Shown here in pieces: positions 43,418 through 52,759 of a DNA stretch of 64,000 nucleotides. A model generated the notes under the pieces. It did not search any database and had not been told where the DNA came from. It was given only the letters and a program-made list of their open reading frames with translations. This DNA is from Ascarosepion bandense (taxonomy: Eukaryota > Mollusca > Cephalopoda > Sepiida > Sepiidae). The position numbers and the translations under genes are program-made. The stretch is taken from positions 88,501 through 152,500 of the forward strand of contig JBBBDQ010001937.1 of assembly GCA_037127315.1 (NCBI GenBank), read 5' to 3'. Each line of letters opens with the position of its first letter. Position 1 is the stretch's first letter.

Positions 43418-43428
43418 TCGTTTCTGTT

Positions 43429-43465
<37 letters not shown>

Positions 43466-43524
43466 TCGTTTCTGTTTATATCTATCTATCTATCTATCTA
43501 TCTTTTCGTTTCTGTTTATATCTA

Positions 43525-43579
<55 letters not shown>

Positions 43580-43592
43580 TCTTTTGTGTTTA

Positions 43593-43629
<37 letters not shown>

Positions 43630-43644
43630 GTTCGTTTCTGTTTA

Positions 43645-43693
<49 letters not shown>

Positions 43694-43716
43694 CTCTATC
43701 TTTTCGTTTCTGTTTA

Positions 43717-43751
<35 letters not shown>

Positions 43752-43764
43752 TCGTTTCTGTTTA

Positions 43765-43823
<59 letters not shown>
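40454..43823 (+). repeat. (TCTA)n array punctuated by a 16-bp module, block 1
   Basis: About 3.4 kb of TCTA tetramers, interrupted every 16-60 bp by TTTTCGTTTCTGTTTA or a variant ending TTTC. The module is four tetramers long, so the 4-bp register is usually kept and no stop codon arises on the plus strand. This explains the apparent open frames of up to 1001 codons that repeat SIYLFVSVYIYL. The minus strand has TAG every 12 bases. It is a higher-order simple-sequence array, not a gene. Confidence 0.97.
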
Positions 43824-44178
43824 GCATAGTAATTAAATGTTCCTATCGTCTTACATACGTGGACAATCTTGGACTGGAAAGAATGATTCTGCTGAGGAGA
43901 GAGTGATTAATTCGAGTGTCTGATAATTTTCTTTTCAATCTTTTCCTTGCAAATTTAATTTTTTCAGTTCCATACTTTGATTTCACTTTCTTCGTATTTA
44001 TTTTCGAGTTTAATTTTTCTTTTTATTCCTTTTCAGTTTATTTTTTCAGTTTTCCTCGTTTTTTTGTGTTCGTATTTTCTTTCGCGTACTAAGTTGTTAC
44101 ATTAGTCTTTTTATTTTTGTTAAAATATTTATTTTATTATATAATTCTCTATATATATTTTAACCTATATTTAACGTT
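43824..44178 (+). repeat. Array flank, copy 1 of a 355-bp duplication
   Basis: Practically identical to 45455-45809 (I see one difference, at 43918 against 45549). Begins GCATAGTAATTAAATGTTCC. It returns to the array through the shared tetranucleotide CGTT. Confidence 0.95.
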
Positions 44179-44224
44179 TCTGTTTATATCTATCTATCTA
44201 TCTCTCTATCTTTTCGTTTCTGTT

Positions 44225-44261
<37 letters not shown>

Positions 44262-44388
44262 TCGTTTCTGTTTATATCTATCAATCTCTCGATATTTTCG
44301 TTTCTGTTTCTATCTATCTATCTATCTATCTCTCTTTTCGTTTCTGTTTATATCTATCTATCTATCTCTCTATCTTTTCGTTTCTGTT

Positions 44389-44421
<33 letters not shown>

Positions 44422-44434
44422 TCGTTTCTGTTTA

Positions 44435-44465
<31 letters not shown>

Positions 44466-44478
44466 TCGTTTCTGTTTA

Positions 44479-44525
<47 letters not shown>

Positions 44526-44610
44526 TCGTTTCTGTTTCTATCTATCTATCTATCTATCTATTCGTTTCTGTTTATATCTATCTATCTATCTATCTTTTCG
44601 TTTCTGTTTA

Positions 44611-44649
<39 letters not shown>

Positions 44650-44662
44650 TCTTTTGTGTTTA

Positions 44663-44699
<37 letters not shown>

Positions 44700-44730
44700 C
44701 TCTATCTATCTATCTTTTCGTTTCTGTTTA

Positions 44731-44773
<43 letters not shown>

Positions 44774-44784
44774 TCGTTTCTGTT

Positions 44785-44821
<37 letters not shown>

Positions 44822-44888
44822 TCTTTTGTGTTTATATCTATCTATCTATCTATCTCTATCTATCTATCTATCTTTTCGTTTCTGTTTA

Positions 44889-44922
<34 letters not shown>

Positions 44923-44936
44923 CTCGTTTCTGTTTA

Positions 44937-44971
<35 letters not shown>

Positions 44972-45016
44972 TCGTTTCTGTTTCTATCTATCTATCTATC
45001 TATTCGTGTCTGTTCA

Positions 45017-45051
<35 letters not shown>

Positions 45052-45064
45052 TCGTTTCTGTTTA

Positions 45065-45103
<39 letters not shown>

Positions 45104-45116
45104 TCTTTTGTGTTTA

Positions 45117-45159
<43 letters not shown>

Positions 45160-45394
45160 TCGTTTCTGTTTATATCTATCTATCTATCTATCTATCCATC
45201 TTTTCGTTTCTGTTTATATCTATCTATCTATCTATCTTTTCGTTTCTGTTTATATCTATCTATCTATCTTTTCGTTTCTGTTTATATCTATCTATCTATC
45301 TATCTTTTCGTTTCTGTTTATATCTATCTATCTATCTATCTTTTGTTTCTTTATCTATCTATCTATCTATCTATCTATCTCTATTTTCTGTATT

Positions 45395-45454
<60 letters not shown>
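44179..45454 (+). repeat. (TCTA)n array, block 2
   Basis: Same composition as block 1, about 1.28 kb, ending in a run of pure TCTA and the same flank. The duplication unit of array plus flank is 1631 bp. Confidence 0.95.
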
Positions 45455-45809
45455 GCATAGTAATTAAATGTTCCTATCGTCTTACATACGTGGACAATCT
45501 TGGACTGGAAAGAATGATTCTGCTGAGGAGAGAGTGATTAATTCGAGCGTCTGATAATTTTCTTTTCAATCTTTTCCTTGCAAATTTAATTTTTTCAGTT
45601 CCATACTTTGATTTCACTTTCTTCGTATTTATTTTCGAGTTTAATTTTTCTTTTTATTCCTTTTCAGTTTATTTTTTCAGTTTTCCTCGTTTTTTTGTGT
45701 TCGTATTTTCTTTCGCGTACTAAGTTGTTACATTAGTCTTTTTATTTTTGTTAAAATATTTATTTTATTATATAATTCTCTATATATATTTTAACCTATA
45801 TTTAACGTT
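45455..45809 (+). repeat. Array flank, copy 2
   Basis: Second copy of the flank, continuing into single-copy DNA (CTTCTTGTTGGTAATTTAAT). Confidence 0.95.
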
Positions 45810-46370
45810 CTTCTTGTTGGTAATTTAATATATTTTTCAGTCAGCCATCTTTTTTTAGGCAAGCCTTGTATTTTTTTCCACAGGGGTGTTTTTTTTTTTT
45901 TTTTACAATTGTATTAGTTTTCAGTCTTTACTGTTTATGGAATTTAAATTAAATTAAAACAATCTACACTTAATAAAATCCCGTTTAAATCTGGTCACCA
46001 CACATTACATTGCATTTAAACATATGGTTTGGTTAACATTTCGGTCTCTCACGCGGTGTGACGTCATAGAACCGCATTACAAATTTACGAACTGCGCCTG
46101 CTATTCAGTGACTGTTATCGTTGCTTAAAAATGTTATATGTCAACAAAAGATAAAATCATCTTTAATGGAAGATGTTTTTATGTTAACGTCCTTGTAACC
46201 TCTCTAAAGATGGCTCATGCGAGCCGAAGTCTTAGAATCAGCATAATAAAAATATTGAAATGTTGGACAATTTTTGTCTTTATTTTCACCTGAAATTAAA
46301 GCAAAAATACGATGTTTAGAACGGCTCATGATTAAACGTAATAGACATTCATTGTTTCTTATATTTAACA

Positions 46371-46420
<50 letters not shown>

Positions 46421-46436
46421 ACAGTAATCAACAACT
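45810..46436. other. Non-coding DNA with (TA)n at 46371-46417
   Basis: Nothing coding was recognised. GATGGCTCATGCGAGCCGAA at 46208-46227 forms a small hairpin (GGCTC...GAGCC). Confidence 0.4.
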
Positions 46437-46690
46437 TGGCTCTTGCTTAGATTTCTGTCTTCGTTTGCTCTACTTTGGTATTGAGCGCTTTAGTGCTAGG
46501 ATTTTCGGCTTTGGTTTTTTCTTTCTTCTTACGAGTGCTTGAGTTTTAGTTCATGTACTTTTTTTTTGCTTCCCCTTTCCACCCCCCCCCCCCCCGAGTT
46601 TGTTCTCGGTGGGTTATAAAAGACGATTTAAATTATAGCTTGATTAATACTAGTTTTACAATTGGTATTGTTGTCGCTATAGTTAATATT
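46437..46690 (+). repeat. Dispersed repeat, inverted partner of 13351-13640
   Basis: GGCTCTTGCTTAGATTTCTG, TTACGAGTGCTTGAG, CTCGGTGGGTTATAAAAG, GCTTGATTAATACTAGTTTT. Contains a poly-C run at 46584-46597. Confidence 0.7.
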
Positions 46691-46821
46691 ATATATTACA
46701 TGTAACATTTTACAAAATCTTTTGTAAAATAAAAACGGAAGTTGACGATAGTTCGCCTCAAATAGACCTATATTTCCGATCCACCATGAAATAACATATC
46801 TATTTTAATTTTTCTTATTTT

Positions 46822-46823
<2 letters not shown>

Positions 46824-46868
<45 letters not shown>
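46824..46868. repeat. (TA)n microsatellite
   Basis: Directly abuts the 3' side of a decayed hammerhead sequence. Confidence 0.95.
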
Positions 46869-46871
<3 letters not shown>

Positions 46872-46912
46872 CAGACAGGTCTTCTTCGCTGTATCACAGC
46901 TCATCAGTACGG
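46869..46912 (-). ncRNA. Decayed hammerhead ribozyme
   Basis: The minus strand has stem I CCGTA/TGCGG, CTGATGA (46901-46907 in plus sense TCATCAG) and stem II GCTGT/ACAGC with a GAT loop. The conserved GAAA box reads GAAG (46884-46887 reversed), and the next bases do not restore stem III cleanly. Probably inactive. Neither tRNA box nor body is recognisable beyond about 60 bp. Confidence 0.7.
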
Positions 46913-46925
46913 ATAGACAGCCGAT

Positions 46926-47194
46926 ACTGTTTTTGTCAATGACTGAGAAAAGCTATGCATGTTTATTATAGACTTGGTAACGGACGATCCGGAGAGAGGA
47001 TAAATAAATTTGAAGATGCAATATTTTGCATGCAAATGACTTTCTGATGTTAGAACGATCTCCCATTTCTTTTTAGAGCAAGTCTTTTAGATTATTTAGA
47101 ATCTAAAATCACCTCGAAGATTTTTATGTCACCTGATCTCAGTCTCAGCTGCTTATATTGCCAAAAATCCACGATGGCGAATGAGATGCAGGAA
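46926..47194. other. No feature recognised
   Basis: Between the ribozyme relic and the 330-bp satellite; no match was noticed. Confidence 0.4.
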
Positions 47195-48276
47195 ATTAGT
47201 TTTTGAGTGCCTTTTTATATCTTAATCAAATATTATTCTTATCAATTCTAGATGTTCAGGGGGAGTCTGTCAGTGATTAATATGTGTACACATTTATTCG
47301 ACCATCTCATCCTCTAGGGCAGTAATGAAAAACTTCAAACCACAAACCACAGGCTACTCGGTTGGCATTCCGAATGGCACACTTTATTTTTTTAATCATT
47401 TCACCCCAAGCAAGGCATTTTACTGCCACTGTTGCGCAGGGGGTTACATAGGGGAAAGTGATGAGAAAGTGTGGTGAGAAAGAATGGTTAGGGGGTTATA
47501 TAGGGGAAAGTGATGAGAAAGAGTGGTTAGGGGGTTACATAGGGGAAAGTGATGAGAAAGAGTGGTTAGGGGGTTACATAGGGGAAAGTGATGAGAAAGT
47601 GTGGCTAGGGGGTTACATAGGGGAAAGTGATGAGAAAGAGTGGTTAGGGGGTTACATAGGGGAAAGTGATGAGAAAGAGTGGTTTGGGAGTTTTATAAGG
47701 GAAGTGATGTAAAAGAATGGTTAGATATAGGAAATTTCAGAAGGAGGGTGATAGACGGGTAAGGATACCGAGGATGAGGGTTGCGTAGATGGGAAGAGTG
47801 TTTGAGAGAATGGGTGCGAGTTAGAGTGTGAGGATTTTATGAAAAGAATAACATTTACTGTTAAATGATGTTTGTCTCTTTTCTTTCATGTTCACTCACA
47901 CTTTCTTATGCATCTCCAATGATTAAAGGCACAGTTTCTTGAATTATGCAGTTTTTCTTTTGTGAGTGGAACTTCTTTCTTAATCCGAGGCCCTTAAATA
48001 TTATTCCAATCGATTCTAGGCGGCTGTCAATGCCTAACAAATGCAAACATTTTTTTAAAACTCTTCATCCTTTAGTGCACTCATAAAAACAACAACTGCA
48101 ACTCGCAAGCCATAAACTATGGGCATTCCACAAAACACGCCTCATTTTGCGACGAGAATAACGTTTACTAAAATGTTATTTTCTTTCTTTCTCACTTGTT
48201 CACTCACAATTTCTCATGCATATCCAATGATGAAACACGATACTTCTTGAATTATCTAACTTTCCTTTTGTGAGTG
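47195..48276 (+). repeat. About 330-bp satellite, monomers 1 and 2
   Basis: Monomer landmarks are TAATCCGAGGCCCTTAAATA, TCGATTCTAGGCGGCTGTCA, GAGAATAACGTTTACTAAAA and CATATCCAATGATGAAACAC. Monomer 1 is split by a LINE-tail insertion (47386-47840). Monomer 2 ends exactly at LTR 4. Two more monomers follow the LTR (49616-50215). Divergence between monomers is considerable, so the array is old. Confidence 0.7.
47386..47840 (-). mobile_element. LINE tail insertion with a 39-bp minisatellite
   Basis: Minus-strand CR1/Jockey tail of the second subfamily (CCCCAAGCAAGGCATTTTAC in plus sense). From 47441 to 47690 the segment GGGGTTACATAGGGGAAAGT GATGAGAAAGAGTGGTTAG is repeated about six times with a 39-bp period. 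Because 39 is a multiple of three it stays open in one plus frame, which is a coincidence. Confidence 0.85.
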
Positions 48277-49615
48277 TGTTGTGAGACAACATCATGGACT
48301 CTCCCATTACTATATTACGATGTGAATGGTAGTATAATGGGAGTAGTGCCACTCGTGCTGCTATTGACACTGTCAGCTCTCTGCCTTCGGGTAGAGGGCG
48401 CTCTCTGCTTCCGAGCAGAGAGCAATAACCCAGTCGTGGTTCCGCCGAAGGGTAGAAGCACGACTGGGCAAAAATAGACAGCCATTTTTTGGCCGGGCCA
48501 TATCGCCCGGAAATCCCAGTTATAACTGACCATGTGTCACATGTTGCCCTTACTGGGAGAGACAACTAAATATAGAGTAGTAGTTAGAGAGTTTACTCTC
48601 CTACTATGACACTGTCAGTTCTCTGCCTTCGGGTAGAGGGCGCTCTCTGCTTCCGAGCAGAGAGCAATAACCCAGTCGTGGTTCCGCCGAAGGGTAGAAG
48701 CACGACTGGGCAAAAATAGACAGCCATTCTTTGGCCGGGCCATATAGCCCGGAAATCCCACTTATAATTGACCATGTGTCACATGATGCTCTTAGTGGGA
48801 GGGACAGCTAAGTAATGTAGCACCATTGGTGCTACTATTGACACTGTCAACACTCTGCCTTCGGGTAAAGGGCGCTCTCTTTCTTCCGAGCAGAGAGCAC
48901 TAAACCAGTCGTGGTTCCGCCGAAGGCTAGAATCACGACTCGGTAAAATTAGACAGACATTTTTTGGCCTGGCTATATGGCCGGGAAGACCCACTATAAA
49001 ATGACCTTGTGTCATAATTAGTGCTATTATTGACACTGTCAGCTCTCTGCCTTCGGATGGAGAGCGCTCTCTGCTTCCGAGCAGAGAGCACTAACCCAGT
49101 CGTGGTCCGCCGAAGGGTAGAATTTCGACTGGGGAATAACAAACATATTTTTGGCCGGGCTATATGGCCCGGATGACCCACATAAAATGATCTTGTGTCA
49201 CATTTTACCTTAAATGGGAAGATGACTAAATACTGTAATACCAGAAGTGCTACCTTTGTCACTGTCAGCTCTCTGCCTGAAGGCAGAAGGCATTAACCCA
49301 GTTGTGAATCCGCCGAAGGGTAGAATCACGACTGGGGAAATATAGACAGATACTTTTGGCCGGGCTATATGGCCCGGAAGACCCATATAAAAATGACCTT
49401 GTGTCACATTTCGCCTTAAGTGTGAAGGCCGATTAAATATTGTAGCACCAGTAATACGTAGGCGCGTACGACTACCAATATCGGACACCGCTGGATAGTA
49501 AACTCCGCTTACTCTTACACTATTCTTTGTAACCTTTCTGTTTAATATAACTTTCTTTAACTATAACCTGTGTTCTGTGGTTTCCCTCCGTGGCCCCCTC
49601 TTTGGGTCCACATCA
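48277..49615 (+). mobile_element. Solo LTR 4 with internal structured tandem repeats
   Basis: Begins TGTTGTGAGACAACATCATG, has CATGGACTC near the start and TTTAATATAACTTTC near the end, and finishes TTTGGGTCCACATCA. The target-site duplication GAGTG is perfect (48272-48276 and 49616-49620). The satellite monomer boundary at 47964-47968 shows the uninterrupted site TTTTGTGAGTGGAACTTC, so the insertion and its TSD are confirmed internally. No internal retroelement genes are present. Confidence 0.85.
48360..49470 (+). repeat. Tandem structured repeat, about 4.5 units inside LTR 4
   Basis: First unit: hairpin 1 at 48400-48423 (10-bp stem, TCCG loop), hairpin 2 at 48429-48468 (10-bp stem CCCAGTCGTG/CACGACTGGG, 20-base loop), hairpin 3 at 48493-48510 (CCGGGC/GCCCGG). 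CCTTCGG at 48384-48390 can pair with CCGAAGG in the loop of hairpin 2 (48445-48451), suggesting a pseudoknot that encloses hairpin 1. Later units repeat the plan; the last lacks hairpin 1. Confidence 0.9.
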
Positions 49616-50215
49616 GAGTGGGATGTCATTTTTAATCCAAGGTCCCTAAATATTATTGATATCAATTCTAGAACTTCCGGGGAGGCTGTTAATGCCTAGC
49701 AATTGCACAGACTTTTTTTTAATCGTCTCATTGTTTAGTGCAGCCATGAAAAACTGGTACCAGCGAACCACAGACAACTCAATTGGCTTTCCATATGGCA
49801 CGCCTCATTTAGTGACGATAACAACGTTTAGCAAAATGTTATTTGTTTCTATTTTTTAACGCTTGTTAATTCACATTTTGGATACATAAACAATGATTAG
49901 GGAGAATGTTTCTTGAATTTTGTAATTTTCCTTTTTTTTAAGTTGGTTTTCTTTCTTAACTCGCATCATCACATCCTCTAGAGCAGTCATGAGAAAACTG
50001 CAGCCCGGTAGCCACAGACAACTCGATTAGCTTTCCGAATGGTACACATCTTATTATGACGAGAATACGGCTTATTAAAATGTTGTTTATTTATTTGTTT
50101 CTAACTTTTTCACTCATACTTTCTCATACTTACCAACTTATTAAGTACAATATGTCTTGAATTATATAACTTTCTTTTTTTGAGTTGATTTTCTTTGTTA
50201 GTCAGCGGCTCGCAA
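49616..50215 (+). repeat. About 330-bp satellite, monomers 3 and 4
   Basis: Continues the array after LTR 4 (TAATCCAAGGTCCCTAAATA, GACGATAACAACGTTTAGCA; then GACGAGAATACGGCTTATTA). The last monomer is truncated. Confidence 0.7.
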
Positions 50216-50506
50216 AGTTTATTCATCTCGATTTTAGATAGGTAACTCTACTAATTCGCAGGGAAAACAGAAAAATAGTCTAATGAAAAAGGCTACAAAC
50301 TTAACAAAAATAAAGTTTCATCGTCAAAATGTTGATGTTATTCTTAAGAGGAAAGATCAAAGAATTTTAAAATTATTTATTGAATTTTTTAAATTCTTTC
50401 TAAAACTTTCGAAGTTTTGGTTAAATGGCTTGTTTCGTTTACGTCATCGCCTTTTACAACATTTAACATTGGTCTTTTTGCGCTTTTTTCCCTTGAAAAC
50501 ACATTT
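50216..50506. other. No feature recognised
   Basis: AT-rich leader into the next mobile element; an open frame from 50283 has no recognisable domain. Confidence 0.4.
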
Positions 50507-51270
50507 GTTTGTTTGTTCCTGTTTAACGGCCTATCAACATCTAAAGGGTCATTTAAGACCAGAAACTTATTTTTATTTTAAATCACAGTTGTTGGTAACA
50601 TTTTTCATTCAAAAAAGTTTTGTTGGTAATAGTTTTTATTCAAGAAAGATTTGTTGGTAATATTTTTTATTCGAAAAAGATTTGTTGGTAATATTCTTTA
50701 TTCAAAAAAAGATTTGTTGGTAATATTTTTTTATTCAAGAAAGATTTGTTGGTAATATTTTTTATTCAAGAAAGATTTGTTGGTAATAGTTTTTATTCAA
50801 AAAAGATTTGTTGGTAATAGTTTTTATTCAAAAAAGATTTGTTGGTAATAGTTTTTATTCAAAAAAGATTTGTTGGTAATATTTTTATTCAAGAACGATT
50901 TGTTGGTAATATTTTTATTCAAGAACGATTTGTTGGTAATACTTTTTCATTCAAAAACGTTTTGTTGGTAATATTTTTCATTCAAAAACGTTTTGTTGGT
51001 AATATTTTTCATTCAAAAACGTTTTGTTGGTAATATTTTTCATTCAAAAACGTTTTGTTGGTAAATACTTTCATAGCATTTTGATCCGGTTTGGAGGTTA
51101 ACTATTTACGCATAGCTGGGACCCTAACAGGTGCTACCACCCTGGGTCAGGGCGTAACTGGGAACAATAGCAATTAAGAGATGGTTCCACGCTCTTCACA
51201 ACCTCCCAATCAGAGGCCTTACTGCCGGATGCAGTTTACCGTCATACCCAGGACCCACATTTATTTGAAA
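50507..51270 (+). mobile_element. Minisatellite-bearing non-autonomous element, copy B
   Basis: Head GTTTAACGGCCTATCAACAT, GGGTCATTTAAGACC; core of about fifteen 30-33-bp units (TTTTATTCAAAAAAGATTTG, TTGGTAATA) from 50590 to 51065, very homogeneous; tail GCTGGGACCCTAACAGGTGC, GAGATGGTTCCACGCTC, CTGCCGGATGCAGTTTACCG, CATACCCAGGACCC. Same plan as 21592-22190. Confidence 0.75.
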
Positions 51271-51364
51271 ATTCTTGTAAAAATCAAATTGTAAAGCCAC
51301 TAAAATACAAAGGGGTTACATGAATTAAGAACAGGAATACATTAATAATGAGAAGGTCCCACCC

Positions 51365-52435
51365 ATTTACAGTTAGGTCAACCAAATCCAGCCGACAATT
51401 CTACTCCATCAGTTTCTTTACTCGCACTTCGCTCCTGTGGAACTCCTTTCCATATAATTTCTTTCCTGACGGCTACAACTTCCAGGAATTTAAATGGAGT
51501 AGGTAGACTAAACTATCGCCCGGTTCGTACTACACCCACGTCTATTGAACAGGTGAAGAGGCTCATCCTTTGTTCCTTGTTTAGGATGTGGTTTCCGGCT
51601 TTCTCTTTTCCAATCATTTCACTCCTTTTCCTTTATTTTCAATTGGAGCAGATAGACTAATCTATCGCCCGGTTCACACTCCACCCACGTGTATTGAACA
51701 AGAGATGAGGCTCATCCCTTGTTCATTGTTTAGGATGTGGTTTCCGGCTTTCTCTTTTCCAATCATTTCACTCGTTTTTCTTTTTTCAATTGGAGTACAT
51801 AGACTAAACTATCGCCCGGTTCACACTTCACCAACGTCTATTGAACAGGTGAAGAGGTTCATGCCTTGTTCCTTGCTTAGGATGTGGTTTCCGGTTTTCT
51901 CTTTTCCAATCATTTCACTCCTTTTCCTTTTTTTTTCAATTGGAGTACATAGAATAAACTATCGCCCGGTTCACACTCCACCCACGTGTATTGAACAAGA
52001 GATGAGGCTCATCCCTTGTTCAATGTTTAGGATGTGGTTTCCGGCTTTCTCTCTTCCAATCTTTTCACTCTTCTCTTTTTTATTTTTTCCAGTTGGAGTA
52101 CATAGACTAAACTATCACCCGCTTCATACTAGACCCACGTCTATTGAACAAGTGTAGAGGCTCATCCCTTGTTCCTTGCTTAGGATGTGGTTTCCGGTTT
52201 TCTCTTTTCCAATCTTTTCACTCTTTTTTCTTTTTTCAGTTGGAGTACATAGACTAAACTATCGCCCGGTTCACACTTCACCCACGTCTATTGAACAGGT
52301 GAAGAGGCTCATCCCTTGTTCCTTGCTTAGGATGTGGTTTCCGGTTTTCTCTTTTCCAATCTTTTCACTCTTACGTAGTCCCCTGCACATCAGTGGCTTT
52401 ACCGCCTTGCTTGGGGTGATATGATTAAAAAGAAA
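51365..52435 (+). mobile_element. LINE C-terminus fused to a six-fold 149-bp tandem array and LINE tail
   Basis: 51365-51497 is the end of a CR1/Jockey ORF (TCTTTACTCGCACTTCGCTC, TTTCCTGACGGCTACAACTT). Then come six copies of a 147-152-bp unit (CAATTGGAGTACATAGACTA, CGCCCGGTTCACACT, GAACAGGTGAAGAGGCTCAT, GGATGTGGTTTCCGG) to about 52370, and the standard tail CCCTGCACATCAGTGGCTTT, GCTTGGGGTGATATGATT plus A-rich. Plus-strand frames across the array are periodic by-products. Confidence 0.85.
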
Positions 52436-52705
52436 AAATTTAAATTCAATGTCAATTCCCATCTTTTATCCACTTGAATCCAGTTTTTCTACATCACCCC
52501 GTGTATCTTCTTCTTTTCCCTTCTCTCTTCCTTCGAAACTGTCTTCACACCTGTGTTGCCATCCTTCTCTGTCCCTTTCTCTGACACCCCTTGTAACTGG
52601 TTCGTCTTTCTCTTCACTCTCCATTTGTCTAAACATTTACTCTTATGTAGCCCCCTGCGCATCAGTGGCGGTACTGCTTTGCTTAGTGTGAAACTATTAA
52701 AAAAA
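52436..52705 (+). mobile_element. LINE 3' UTR and tail, another copy
   Basis: CT-rich 3' UTR, then CCCCTGCGCATCAGTGGCG and GCTTAGTGTGAAACTATT plus A-run. Directly adjoins the previous tail, giving two LINE ends in tandem. Confidence 0.75.
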
Positions 52706-52759
52706 GTGCCACTCGACGCAGTGAACCGACTTTCTTCGTATCTGACATAGGTATTGATT

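Noticed and set aside
40425..45537. Very long open frames (up to 1001 codons) with SIYLSIYLFVSVYIYL repeats
   Set aside because: Periodic product of (TCTA)n and a 16-bp module; open in all three plus frames simultaneously, no normal composition, no start context.
47458..47712. 84-codon frame repeating EWLGGYIGESDEK
   Set aside because: 39-bp minisatellite inside a LINE tail; open only because 39 is divisible by three.
51588..52424. 189- and 82-codon frames with VHRLNYRPVHT repeats
   Set aside because: Translation of the 149-bp non-coding tandem array; no coding signal beyond periodicity.
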